A DNA stretch of 64,000 nucleotides from Filibacter tadaridae (lineage in GTDB: Bacteria; Bacillota; Bacilli; Bacillales_A; Planococcaceae): the NCBI RefSeq assembly GCF_900609045.1, contig NZ_UXAV01000037.1, positions 62,001 to 126,000 of the forward strand. Reading direction: 5' to 3'. The notes beneath the pieces were generated by a model, which made no database searches, was not told the DNA's origin, and was given only the letters and a program-made list of their open reading frames with translations. Position numbers and translations under genes: made by a program. Below are positions 18,331-26,695 of this stretch, in pieces. The first letter of the stretch is position 1. Each line of letters starts with the position of its first letter.

Positions 18331-21285
18331 TTGAGTGAACAGAAAAAGAATAGAATTGACCTTATTGAAGAAAAATATGAAAGTCTAAACCAGACGAAAT
18401 ATGCTAAACGAGCACGAATTACATCAGGTGTAGTATGGAACCTATTTCTACTTTTCATCATTGTCGGCCTAACTCTATCCGTCTTTGTAGCTTCAGTCGG
18501 TGCTGGCTATTTCGCTTCACTTGTGGCGAAAGAACCGCTACGCTCTAAAGAAGAAATGCGAACCACAATTTCCGACTACACAGAAACGTCCGAGATTTAT
18601 ACAGACGGAAAGTATTTTAAAAAGGTTAGCTCAGATTTAGACCGTAAGGAAGTCCAATTAAAGGATGTGTCACCTTATGTAATTAATGCCGTTTTGGCAA
18701 CTGAAGACGAATATTTCAACACCCATAACGGCATTGTTCCCAAAGCGGTGTTCCGCGGACTTTTCCAAGACATTACAAATGCCGATAACCAAACCGGCGG
18801 GTCAACACTGACACAACAACTTATCAAAAATCAGCTTCTGACAAATGAAGTTTCCTATGAACGTAAGGCCAAGGAAATCCTACTTGCTTTGCGACTGGAA
18901 CATTTCATGACTAAAGATGAAATACTTGAAACGTATTTAAATATCATCCCATACGGTCGTAATGCAGGCGGAGATAATATAGCAGGAATTGGGGCAGCAG
19001 CCGAAGGTATCTTTAATGTAAAAGCAAAAGATTTAACACTTCCCCAAGCTGCCTATATTGCTGGTATTCCCCAGGCTCCATTTGCTTACACCCCCTTTTA
19101 CAATAGACATCAAGGGGTGAAAGAGCCTGAATATTTAGAAGCGGGCATAAATCGTATGAAAACAGTACTTTTCCGGATGAAAAGTGCAGATTACATTACA
19201 GAAAAGCAATACAATGAAGCAATTGCTTATGATATTACAAAAGACTTCCGTGAGGCAATGCCACCTTCCAATAAACACTATCCTTTCTTAACGGAAGAAA
19301 TACAAAGACGTACGATTGATATTTTATCAAAAATAATTGCAGAAAAAGACGGCATTGATCCTGACAGAATCGACAACGATAGCAAATTAAATGAAAAGTA
19401 TCGGTTGCTAGCAGAACGTTCTATGCGGACAGATGGCTATCGTATTCATGCAACTGTTGATCTTCAGCTTTACGATACGATGAATGATGAAGCAAAAAAA
19501 TTCGAAAACTATGGATTCACGTACTCTCAAGAAGTAAATAATAAAGAGACAGGTGAAAAACAAATCGATAAGTATCCCGTGCAAGTGGGAGCTATAATGA
19601 TAGAAAATAGTACAGGGAAAATCCTTTCTTTTGTTGGAGGCCGTGACTATGAAGAAGAAGCATTAAATCACGCGACGCAAAGCTTCCGACAAAATGGATC
19701 CACTATGAAACCATTACTTGTCTATGCACCCGCCATCGAATACGGAGTCATAGGAGCAGGAAGTCCTCTCGTTGATGTGAAGTTTAACTATAACGGTTGG
19801 AAGCCAGTCAACTTTTTAAGTTATCAAGAACTGGGAATTATTCCAGCGAGACAGGCACTTGCCTCTTCACAAAACTTGGCCACTGCTCGGCTATATAGAG
19901 ATATCATAGACCGGAAACCTGCAAACTTTTTAAAGCAGATGGACTTTTCAAAACTGAATGAAAACGAATACGGTAATCTTTCGCTATCATTAGGAGCGAT
20001 GACAGAAGGTACAACAGTCGAGGAAAACACAAATGCATTCGCGACATTCGCGAACGGCGGTAAATTTGTTGATGCCTATATGATTGAAAAAATTGAAGAT
20101 AACAAAGGTAATATTATCTTCCAACACAAAGTAGCTCCAGTTGATGTATTCAGTCCACAAACAGCCTATATGATAACAGACATGCTTCGTGACGTTCCTG
20201 TATCTGGAACCGCAACAAACATGAAAAAAAATCTTAACTTCGGAATTGATATCGCAGCAAAAACGGGCACAACTGATTCATATAGTGATGCATGGGTTGT
20301 TGGATATAATCCTACTATTTCGATGGGTTTGTGGTTGGGCTATAAATACTCATCTTATTCATTACAAGGTGCGGGAAACCAAAGTTATGGATCGACAAAT
20401 ACGCGTACAACAGCCCTTTTTGCCCGGTTATTGAATGCGGCTAACAAAGAAAAGCCAAAACTAATTGGGGCCGGTGCAAGATTCAAACAACCGAAAGGTG
20501 TTGTCACTAGATCATTTTGCGGTATCTCGGGTCTGGCACCTTCAGCGGCTTGTTCAGCTGCTGGACTCGTCAAGTCTGATTTGTTCAATGCAAATGTGAT
20601 GTTACCAAATAAGCTGGATGATAGTATCGTTTCATCTTCTTATGTATCCGTAAATGGGAAAAGATATATGGCGTTGCCAACAACACCAGCTGAGTTTGTA
20701 ACTACTGGAGGAACTGGTGTTAACGCTACGTTCATCGAAAGGATGCTGGGACCTTTGGGAGGAGATGCCTCGAAATTATTCCCATTGACATCCGCTTTCT
20801 CATCAAATGTTGTATCGGGGGCCGTATTTAATGCTGATGGCGCGTCACCTGCCGCTGTCCAAGTAACATTGAAAGGGTCTACGATTTCATGGGGCAATTC
20901 TTCATCCAATGATGTCATCGGTTATTACGTATATAAAGATGGTGCCAAAATCGGAACTATCCGGGACACTGCATCTAATGTATACACAATCGGTGCTGGG
21001 TCTTACACAGTAAGAGCGGTTGACATTACAGGCAAGTTATCTGGAGTGTCGAATGCTATAACTATCAAAGAGGAAACACCACCACCACCTGTCACTGAGA
21101 CACCGGACGAAACGGAAGAAAATGATAAGGATAATGATAAAGACAATGATAAAGACAATGATAATGACAAAGATAATGACAAAGATAATGGCGTTCCACC
21201 TGTAACAACTCCTCCTACCGATGGTAATAATGGAGGCACTCCTCCTCCAGGCGATGGGGATACTGAAGGAAATGGCGACCAATAA
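18331..21285 (+). CDS. Class A penicillin-binding protein with FN3 domain and acidic Asn-Asp-Lys tail
   Basis: 984 residues. Cytoplasmic tail, one membrane anchor (about 33-58), glycosyltransferase 51 domain (ATEDEYF with catalytic Glu125; GGSTLTQQ at 157-163), transpeptidase domain with Ser457 in STMK, SQN at 512-514 and KTG at 643-645. After residue 700 come a cysteine pair (FCGISG...AACSAAG), an FN3-like beta domain (about 845-920), and a Pro/Thr-rich end with a run of D-K-D-N units. It polymerises and crosslinks peptidoglycan outside the membrane. The start is TTG at 18331 after TTAGGGGGCG. It is near PBP1A/1B types; the subclass is not certain. The acidic tail is encoded by a 12-bp repeat tract. 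Confidence 0.93.
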   Translation: MSEQKKNRIDLIEEKYESLNQTKYAKRARITSGVVWNLFLLFIIVGLTLSVFVASVGAGYFASLVAKEPLRSKEEMRTTISDYTETSEIYTDGKYFKKVSSDLDRKEVQLKDVSPYVINAVLATEDEYFNTHNGIVPKAVFRGLFQDITNADNQTGGSTLTQQLIKNQLLTNEVSYERKAKEILLALRLEHFMTKDEILETYLNIIPYGRNAGGDNIAGIGAAAEGIFNVKAKDLTLPQAAYIAGIPQAPFAYTPFYNRHQGVKEPEYLEAGINRMKTVLFRMKSADYITEKQYNEAIAYDITKDFREAMPPSNKHYPFLTEEIQRRTIDILSKIIAEKDGIDPDRIDNDSKLNEKYRLLAERSMRTDGYRIHATVDLQLYDTMNDEAKKFENYGFTYSQEVNNKETGEKQIDKYPVQVGAIMIENSTGKILSFVGGRDYEEEALNHATQSFRQNGSTMKPLLVYAPAIEYGVIGAGSPLVDVKFNYNGWKPVNFLSYQELGIIPARQALASSQNLATARLYRDIIDRKPANFLKQMDFSKLNENEYGNLSLSLGAMTEGTTVEENTNAFATFANGGKFVDAYMIEKIEDNKGNIIFQHKVAPVDVFSPQTAYMITDMLRDVPVSGTATNMKKNLNFGIDIAAKTGTTDSYSDAWVVGYNPTISMGLWLGYKYSSYSLQGAGNQSYGSTNTRTTALFARLLNAANKEKPKLIGAGARFKQPKGVVTRSFCGISGLAPSAACSAAGLVKSDLFNANVMLPNKLDDSIVSSSYVSVNGKRYMALPTTPAEFVTTGGTGVNATFIERMLGPLGGDASKLFPLTSAFSSNVVSGAVFNADGASPAAVQVTLKGSTISWGNSSSNDVIGYYVYKDGAKIGTIRDTASNVYTIGAGSYTVRAVDITGKLSGVSNAITIKEETPPPPVTETPDETEENDKDNDKDNDKDNDNDKDNDKDNGVPPVTTPPTDGNNGGTPPPGDGDTEGNGDQ
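21115..21191 (+). repeat. In-frame 12-bp repeat tract in the PBP gene
   Basis: Six or so imperfect 12-base units of the form GATAAAGACAAT or GACAAAGATAAT, encoding D-K-D-N / D-N-D-K runs. All units are multiples of three bases, so slippage would lengthen or shorten the acidic tail without shifting the frame. Confidence 0.85.
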
Positions 21286-21293
21286 ATCCATAT

Positions 21294-21325
21294 AAAAAAC
21301 AACGACAATTTTGTCGTTGTTTTTT
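21294..21325 (+). terminator. Terminator after the PBP gene
   Basis: Perfect inverted repeat (ACAACGACAA/TTGTCGTTGT with A- and T-runs continuing the stem), 9 bp past the stop codon, then T-run. Confidence 0.85.
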
Positions 21326-21377
21326 TATGGATTCATAGTAAACATACAGTTTTGTTAACGGTGTGTGGTTTTCATTT

Positions 21378-21797
21378 TTAGGAAGGAGGTTTGTCGCCAT
21401 AACCGATTTCCACTTTAAACGCCTTCGGATTAAATTTGTTTTTCATTATAATACCATTTAGAATGCTTTTTATTTTGCTTTGTTTTTGTTCAGTAATTAC
21501 TTCGCTATCTGGTAGGACAATTTTAAGCCAAATATCATCTTTGGAATACACCATTGCTGCAATGGAATGGCTGTATCCCGCATTTTTTATTTCTTTCCCT
21601 GCTTGGCTTAGGAACCCACCATCATTACCAAAGAGTTCAATAAAGTCATCCAATTCTTTTTGTTCCTTTTTGGATAATTGTGAACCATTGTTATTAACTT
21701 CTTTCCCTGTTCCTGAAGCCTGAGTATAAATTAACAAAGTCGCTAGTAACAGAAAAAGTGACCCGAAAGCAATTACACGGAACTTCCCTTTTCCCAC
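21378..21797 (-). CDS. Small exported or membrane-anchored protein of unknown function
   Basis: 139 residues. Hydrophobic N-terminal segment (about 7-24) after a basic start (MGKGKFR) suggests a signal peptide or anchor; the rest is a charged, soluble domain. I do not recognise a family. The gene lies between the convergent PBP gene end and acsA on the minus strand. The upstream sequence AAAAAAGGAGCTGTGTCAGC gives a GGAG ribosome binding site, so it is probably real. It could be an envelope protein; no function is proposed. Confidence 0.65.
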   Translation of the reverse strand: MGKGKFRVIAFGSLFLLLATLLIYTQASGTGKEVNNNGSQLSKKEQKELDDFIELFGNDGGFLSQAGKEIKNAGYSHSIAAMVYSKDDIWLKIVLPDSEVITEQKQSKIKSILNGIIMKNKFNPKAFKVEIGYGDKPPS

Positions 21798-21890
21798 GCT
21801 GACACAGCTCCTTTTTTAAAGGTATGCTTGCAGGTAGGAATATATATGTATAAGAACTTTGAATAACTTCGGCAAACGCTAGTATCAAAC

Positions 21891-21939
21891 AAAAAGCCAA
21901 CCTGCAAATCGTCTACAGACGATAGGAGGTTAGCTTTTT
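21891..21939 (-). terminator. Terminator after acsA
   Basis: 13-base arms with one mismatch (21891-21903, 21927-21939) enclosing a second inner hairpin (ATCGTCT/ ACGAT); T-run on the minus strand. 14 bp beyond acsA. Confidence 0.75.
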
Positions 21940-21952
21940 CCATTATATAAAT

Positions 21953-23671
21953 TTAGACTTCCATTGTAGATAAATCGCCAGCTGGCAAATCGAGTTCCCA
22001 TGCTTTTAATACACGTCGCATAATTTTCCCGCTTCGTGTCTTTGGTAAACTATCTTTGAATTCAATTTCGCGCGGAGCCGAATGTGCAGCGAGTCCTTTT
22101 TTGACAAACTGGCGAATCTCTTCTTTCAACTCGTCCGTCGGCTCGTACCCTTCATGAAGCGCCACAAACGCTTTAATAATCTCTCCACGCACGGGGTCCG
22201 GTTTACCGATAACGCCCGCTTCAACTACGGCTGGATGCTCTAAAAGCTTACTCTCGACTTCAAACGGTCCTACCCGTTCACCACTCGTCATAATGACATC
22301 ATCGACACGTCCTTGGAAGAAGAAGTATCCATCTTCATCCATGTAAGCCGAATCGCCGGATACATACCATTCACCATTCACGAAATAAGAATCGTACTTT
22401 TCAGGGTTGTTCCAAATCTGACGCATCATCGCTGGCCACCCTTTTTTAATGGCCAAATTACCCATCTGATTCGGCGGAAGAATGTTGCCTTGATCATCAA
22501 CGATTACTGCCTCGATGCCTGGAACCGGCTTGCCCATCGAACCTGGTTTAATGGGTAGACATCCAAAGTTACAAATCGTCTGTGCACCCGTTTCCGTCAT
22601 CCACCAAGTATCGTGGATCCGCTGCTTAAATGCATCCATTCCCCACCGGATAACTTCCGGATTGAGTGGTTCTCCGACAGAAAGAATATGACGTAGAGAG
22701 CTAAGGTCATTATTTTTCATCGGGCCCTCTCCAGCCCCCATCAACATACGGAAAGCGGTAGGCGCACTATACCATACGGTTACACCATACTCTTCAATCG
22801 CTTCATACCAACCCTCCGTAGAGAATCTTCCGCCGACAACGAGCATCGTCCCACCTGCCAGCATGGGACCGAAAATACCATATGCCGTGCCCGTCACCCA
22901 ACCTGGGTCTGCCGTACACCAGAAAATGTCTTCATCATTCAGATCAAGTACCCAACGCGTAGTTTGTAACTGTTGTACCATCGCTTCTTGTACATGCAAA
23001 ACGCCTTTCGGTTTCCCCGTTGACCCCGAGGTATAATGCAACAAAGTCGGGTCTTCTTTATCCATCCATTCAACTTGGAAGCTGTGCGATGCGTTTTTCA
23101 TATGCTTATTAAAATCTACAATCATTCCATCCTCAACAATATTTTCACCGATTAAGAAAATCGTTTTCAAATGAGGTAATTTATCAACCGGAATCCGATC
23201 AACTAGTTCGGGTGTCGTAATGATTGCCTTCGCTTCGCTATCAGAAAGTCGATCAAAAATTGCCCCTTCCATAAAGGCTTCAAAAAGAGGGCCAACAATA
23301 ACACCAAGTTTTAACGTTCCGATTAACGAAAAATATAATTCCGGTGAACGCGGCATGAAGATAAAAAGCCGATCTCCTCGTTCAAGAGTGGAATGATTAC
23401 GTAATACATTTGCGGATTTATTCGTCATTCTTTTCATTTGATAATACGTATATGCTTCTTTCCGATTTCCGTCCTTGTAATACAATGCCACTTTGTTTTT
23501 ACGATAAGATTCTGCATGCCTGTCCACTGCTTCATGAGCAATGTTAACTTTTCCACTCTCATGCCAACTAAATTGTTTTTCCGCATCCGCCCAACTGAAC
23601 GCTGCAACTGTCTCATCATAATCTCTTAACTGGTAATCTCCTTGGACAACTGGTAATGTCTTAAATTCCAT
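21953..23671 (-). CDS. acsA: Acetyl-CoA synthetase
   Basis: 572 residues from the ATG at 23671, matching B. subtilis AcsA in length and N-terminus (MEFKTLPVVQGDY). Motifs: HYTSGSTGKPKG, WWMTETGAQ, SGDSAYMDEDGYFFFQGR and PKTRSGKIMRR. The SGK lysine is Lys549, the residue that AcuA acetylates in B. subtilis to switch the enzyme off. It activates acetate to acetyl-CoA via acetyl-AMP. The frame extends upstream to 23725, but AGAAAGGA is spaced 9 nt from the chosen ATG. It is divergent from acuABC, which encode its acetyltransferase, a CBS-ACT protein and its deacetylase. Confidence 0.96.
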   Translation of the reverse strand: MEFKTLPVVQGDYQLRDYDETVAAFSWADAEKQFSWHESGKVNIAHEAVDRHAESYRKNKVALYYKDGNRKEAYTYYQMKRMTNKSANVLRNHSTLERGDRLFIFMPRSPELYFSLIGTLKLGVIVGPLFEAFMEGAIFDRLSDSEAKAIITTPELVDRIPVDKLPHLKTIFLIGENIVEDGMIVDFNKHMKNASHSFQVEWMDKEDPTLLHYTSGSTGKPKGVLHVQEAMVQQLQTTRWVLDLNDEDIFWCTADPGWVTGTAYGIFGPMLAGGTMLVVGGRFSTEGWYEAIEEYGVTVWYSAPTAFRMLMGAGEGPMKNNDLSSLRHILSVGEPLNPEVIRWGMDAFKQRIHDTWWMTETGAQTICNFGCLPIKPGSMGKPVPGIEAVIVDDQGNILPPNQMGNLAIKKGWPAMMRQIWNNPEKYDSYFVNGEWYVSGDSAYMDEDGYFFFQGRVDDVIMTSGERVGPFEVESKLLEHPAVVEAGVIGKPDPVRGEIIKAFVALHEGYEPTDELKEEIRQFVKKGLAAHSAPREIEFKDSLPKTRSGKIMRRVLKAWELDLPAGDLSTMEV

Positions 23672-23846
23672 TGCTCTCATCCTTTCTGAAACATTCACAC
23701 TTTTCATTCTACAGTAGTTTTGCAATGTTTTGTAACTTTTTTTGCTTTTTCAAATTATTTTTAAGAAGGCACATCCATATGCTTTTCCTTCTTTCAATTT
23801 GTTGTATACTGGAAGTATGTACAGTCAAAGTTAGGCGGTGTTCGTG
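23672..23846. promoter_or_regulatory. Divergent acsA / acuA promoter region
   Basis: About 175 bp. A -10-like TATACT (23805-23810) precedes acuA. B. subtilis has a CcpA site in this region; I searched by eye for the cre pattern and saw no convincing match, so regulation by CcpA is not supported from the sequence here. Confidence 0.4.
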
Positions 23847-24479
23847 TTGGAACATGTAAAAACATATAATGCAATGGAAATTAAGCATACGAAAGGGAAT
23901 GTCATCGTCGAAGGGCCTATTTCTTCGGAACAACTAGAAAGCCTAGATTTCCATGAAGATCTGGTTGCATTCAGACCCCCTGCTCAACAACATAAAGCGC
24001 TCGTAAAAATAGCTCGACTTCCAGAAGGTCGGATTATTATCGTACGAGAATTGAACATGATCGTCGGATACGTCACCTATTTATATCCTGATCCTTTAGA
24101 GCGCTGGTCAGAAGGGAATATGGAAGATCTTATTGAACTTGGTGCAATCGAAGTGATTCCAAAATTCAGAGGTGGCGGCGTTGGTAAATCGCTATTGCGT
24201 GTTTCCATGATGGATGATGCCATGGAGGACTATATCATTTTGACTACAGAATATTATTGGCACTGGGATTTGAAAGGAACGAAATTGAACGTTTGGGAAT
24301 ATCGGAAAGTGATGGAGAAAATGATGAATGCCGGTGGACTGGAATATTATGCAACTGATGACCCGGAAATAAGTTCGCATCCCGCTAACTGTCTAATGGC
24401 AAGGATTGGAAAAAGAATCGATCAAGATTCAATCCAGCAATTTGACAGCTTACGTTTTATGAACCGTTTTATGTATTGA
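23847..24479 (+). CDS. acuA: Protein acetyltransferase AcuA (GNAT)
   Basis: 210 residues from the TTG at 23847, identical in length to the B. subtilis protein. A GNAT acetyl-CoA site is visible as VIPKFRGGGVGKSLL; the family-typical YLYPDPLERWSEGNMEDLIELGAIEV and EYYWHWDLKG stretches are present. It acetylates the SGK lysine of AcsA and so inactivates it. A GTG nine bases earlier (23838) is also in frame, but AGGCGG(TG) is better spaced for the TTG. First gene of the acuA-acuB-acuC operon, divergent from its target acsA. Confidence 0.94.
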   Translation: MEHVKTYNAMEIKHTKGNVIVEGPISSEQLESLDFHEDLVAFRPPAQQHKALVKIARLPEGRIIIVRELNMIVGYVTYLYPDPLERWSEGNMEDLIELGAIEVIPKFRGGGVGKSLLRVSMMDDAMEDYIILTTEYYWHWDLKGTKLNVWEYRKVMEKMMNAGGLEYYATDDPEISSHPANCLMARIGKRIDQDSIQQFDSLRFMNRFMY

Positions 24480-24499
24480 ACTGAAAGAAGGTTAACCAT

Positions 24500-25147
24500 A
24501 TGCTAATTGAAGAGATTATGAATGAAAATGTCATTTCGCTTTCTCCTGAGCATTCCGTAAAAGATGCTCTTCAAGTAATGCGAGATAAAAAAATACGGCA
24601 TATTCCGCTACTAAATAATGATAATATCCTAGTAGGGATTGTAACGGACCGCGACTTAAAAGAAACAATCCCCTCACTATTTTCTGACAATGGGGAACAG
24701 CATATTTATGATACAAAGCTCGCAGAAGTCATGACCCAAGATCCCATTATTGGTCACCCAATGGATTTTGTTGAAGAAGCAGCCGTCACATTTTACGATA
24801 ATCACATCGGCTCTTTGCCGATTGTTTCCAATAATAAACTTGTTGGAATCATCACCGAAACAGATTTACTTTACAAATATATTGAATTGACAGGCGCCCA
24901 TCAGCCCGGTTCACAACTTGAAGTGCGCGTGCCAGATGTACCGGGAATCCTTTTTGAAGTATCCAAAATATTTCATGAACAGAAATCGAATGTCCTAAGT
25001 GTCCTTGTCTATCCTGATAAAGAGAATGAAATGAGCAAAATTCTAGTCATCCGTGTGAAAACGATGAATCCGCTTACAATTATTCAAGGATTGAAAGACA
25101 GTGGATTCGATGTCCTATGGCCAAACGTTCCGGGTATAACTTTATGA
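24500..25147 (+). CDS. acuB: AcuB: tandem CBS domains plus ACT domain
   Basis: 215 residues. Two CBS motifs (about 1-65 and 75-130: IMNENVISLSPEHSVKDAL and VMTQDPIIGHPMDFVEEAA) followed by an ACT domain (about 140-215, LEVRVPDVPGILFEVSKIF). CBS and ACT domains sense adenine nucleotides and small metabolites. Its exact role in the acetate-utilisation operon is unknown. It lies 20 bp after acuA with an AGAAGG ribosome binding site, and its stop codon overlaps the acuC start in an ATGA arrangement. Confidence 0.93.
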   Translation: MLIEEIMNENVISLSPEHSVKDALQVMRDKKIRHIPLLNNDNILVGIVTDRDLKETIPSLFSDNGEQHIYDTKLAEVMTQDPIIGHPMDFVEEAAVTFYDNHIGSLPIVSNNKLVGIITETDLLYKYIELTGAHQPGSQLEVRVPDVPGILFEVSKIFHEQKSNVLSVLVYPDKENEMSKILVIRVKTMNPLTIIQGLKDSGFDVLWPNVPGITL

Positions 25148-26310
25148 AAAAGGATGCCGCTTTCGTTTTCTCTGAGGAACAGCTCAATTATTCCTTTTCG
25201 GACACCCACCCGTTCAACCAAAAAAGAATTCTTCTAACACTCGACTTACTTCGTAAATCAGGTGCCATTTCAGAGACAGACATCATCGCCCCACGTATAG
25301 CCACCGATGAAGAATTACTTCTTGCGCATGACGGGAAATTCATCGATATTGTTAAAAAGGCGGGAAAAGGTGAAGTCAGTGAAGAACTGGGTGCCGTGTA
25401 TGGCATTGGAACGGAAGACACACCAATCTTCCCAAATATGCACGAAGCAAGTGCCCTTCTTGTGGGTGGAACACTGACAGCAGTAGATGAAGTGATGGAG
25501 GGTCGCGCAAAGTATGCATTGAATCTAGGTGGTGGATTACACCATGGCTTCAGTGGGCGCGCGTCCGGTTTTTGTGTATACAACGACAGTTCTGTAGCCA
25601 TCAAATACGTACAAAAGAAATACAACGCACGTGTCCTTTATATCGATACAGATGCTCATCATGGGGACGGTGTTCAATGGAGTTTTTACGATGATCCCGA
25701 GGTTTGTACACTTTCTATCCATGAAACAGGTCGCTATTTATTTCCGGGGACAGGAACAATTACGGAACGTGGAAACGGAAAAGGCTACGGCACTTCATTC
25801 AACTTCCCAATTGATGCATTTACGGAAGATGAATCTTTTTTGAATACTTACAAAACAGCAATTGCAGAGGTAGCTGCATTTTTTAAACCTGATGTTATTC
25901 TTACGCAGAATGGTGCGGATGCCCATTATTTTGATCCATTAACGCATCTATATGGAACAATGGAAATTTATAAAGAAATCCCACGGATTGCACGTCAAAT
26001 CGCTGATCAATATTGCGAGGGCCGCTGGATTGCCGTAGGGGGCGGAGGTTACGACATTTGGCGTGTCGTACCAAGAGCATGGGCCCATATCTGGTTTGCC
26101 ATGAACGATAAACCCGCACCCACGGGACCACTTCCAAAAGACTGGCTTACTACGTGGGAAAAAGAATCGCTCGTACCGCTTATTCCTACGTGGGAAGATC
26201 CCAATCCCCTTTATAAACCCATACCACGAAAAGCAGAAATAACTGACAAGAACGCACAAATGCTTAGCAAGGCCTTACATATGATCCGCAATGAACAAAA
26301 GAATAAATAA
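25144..26310 (+). CDS. acuC: Protein deacetylase AcuC (class I HDAC family)
   Basis: 388 residues. Zn-dependent arginase/deacetylase fold with family motifs GGGLHHGFSGRASGFC, DTDAHHGDGVQW (catalytic His pair and metal Asp) and GGGGYDIWRVVPRAW. It removes the acetyl group from AcsA, restoring activity. The frame is open from 25117, but the ATG at 25144 overlaps the acuB stop (ATGA), a typical translational coupling, and aligns with the family N-terminus. No strong ribosome binding site of its own. Last gene of acuABC. Confidence 0.94.
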   Translation: MKKDAAFVFSEEQLNYSFSDTHPFNQKRILLTLDLLRKSGAISETDIIAPRIATDEELLLAHDGKFIDIVKKAGKGEVSEELGAVYGIGTEDTPIFPNMHEASALLVGGTLTAVDEVMEGRAKYALNLGGGLHHGFSGRASGFCVYNDSSVAIKYVQKKYNARVLYIDTDAHHGDGVQWSFYDDPEVCTLSIHETGRYLFPGTGTITERGNGKGYGTSFNFPIDAFTEDESFLNTYKTAIAEVAAFFKPDVILTQNGADAHYFDPLTHLYGTMEIYKEIPRIARQIADQYCEGRWIAVGGGGYDIWRVVPRAWAHIWFAMNDKPAPTGPLPKDWLTTWEKESLVPLIPTWEDPNPLYKPIPRKAEITDKNAQMLSKALHMIRNEQKNK

Positions 26311-26323
26311 ATCATAGTGAATC

Positions 26324-26350
26324 CGGTGTCAGCAACCGGCACCGGGTGTG
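26324..26350 (+). repeat. Family D short palindrome, copy 1
   Basis: CGGTGTCAGCAACCGGCACC followed by GGGTGTG; 24 of 27 bases match the copy at 42199-42225, which is a nearly perfect palindrome there. A degenerate piece (GACACCGGGTAT, about 26485-26496) recurs in front of the second family A copy. Confidence 0.7.
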
Positions 26351-26358
26351 ATACAACC

Positions 26359-26470
26359 CAGCGAAGGCGCCTTCAGGGGTAGCCGAAGCAATAAGACTGA
26401 CAGTGAACTCCTGTCCGGCTTATTGCGAGAGGCATCCCCAAGCGCCGAAGCGGGATTCAATGGAATTCTT
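26359..26470 (+). repeat. Family A repeat, tandem copy 1
   Basis: About 112 bp. Nested inverted repeats: GAAGGCGCCTTC (self-palindrome), GGGGTAGCC with GGCATCCCC (two mismatches in the middle), GCAATAAG with CTTATTGC (perfect 8 bp), GACAG with CTGTC around a short loop. It would form a long hairpin in RNA or DNA. Confidence 0.85.
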
Positions 26471-26507
26471 TATTTAGTGAAACCGACACCGGGTATACAA
26501 TACAAAC

Positions 26508-26619
26508 CAGAGAAGGCGCCTTAAAGGGGTAGCCGAAGCAATAAGACTAACAGTGAACTTCTGTTCGGCTTATTGCGAGAGGCATCCCCAAGCGCTGAAG
26601 CGTCTTCTATGGACTATTT
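26508..26619 (+). repeat. Family A repeat, tandem copy 2
   Basis: Closely similar to copy 1 across the core, with the same GCAATAAG/CTTATTGC and GGGGTAGCC/GGCATCCCC pairings. Differences include paired changes near the loop (GACTGACAG to GACTAACAG, CTGTCC to CTGTTC), so the stem is kept. Confidence 0.85.
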
Positions 26620-26643
26620 AATTCAACTCACCGAATTAAAAAA

Positions 26644-26690
26644 AGGACAATTCATTTGGAATGTATAACCTACTTCCAAAGAATTGTCCT
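26644..26690 (-). terminator. Terminator after ccpA
   Basis: AGGACAATTC (26644-26653) pairs perfectly with GAATTGTCCT (26681-26690), with a further TTGGA/TCCAA inner pairing; A-run/T-run flanks. 6 bp from the ccpA stop. Confidence 0.75.
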
Positions 26691-26695
26691 ATTTC

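Larger units (their letters stand above)
26311..26643. other. Repeat-filled intergenic region acuC / ccpA
   Basis: Between convergent genes. It contains one short palindromic repeat (26324-26350) and two tandem family A repeats (26359-26470 and 26508-26619), and no gene. Key motifs of the two family A copies are offset by about 149-150 bp, so a unit including the GGCACCGGGTGTG-like flank has been duplicated. Confidence 0.8.

Noticed and set aside
21115-21191. Possible CRISPR-like or satellite array
   Set aside because: Units are only 12 bases, contiguous without spacers, and in frame within a coding sequence.
21003-21308. Minus-strand frame with a long Ser-Leu repeat
   Set aside because: It is the antisense reading of the 12-bp repeat tract in the PBP gene.
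23672-23846. cre site for CcpA between acsA and acuA
   Set aside because: Expected from B. subtilis, but no segment fits the TGWAANCGNTNWCA pattern by eye.
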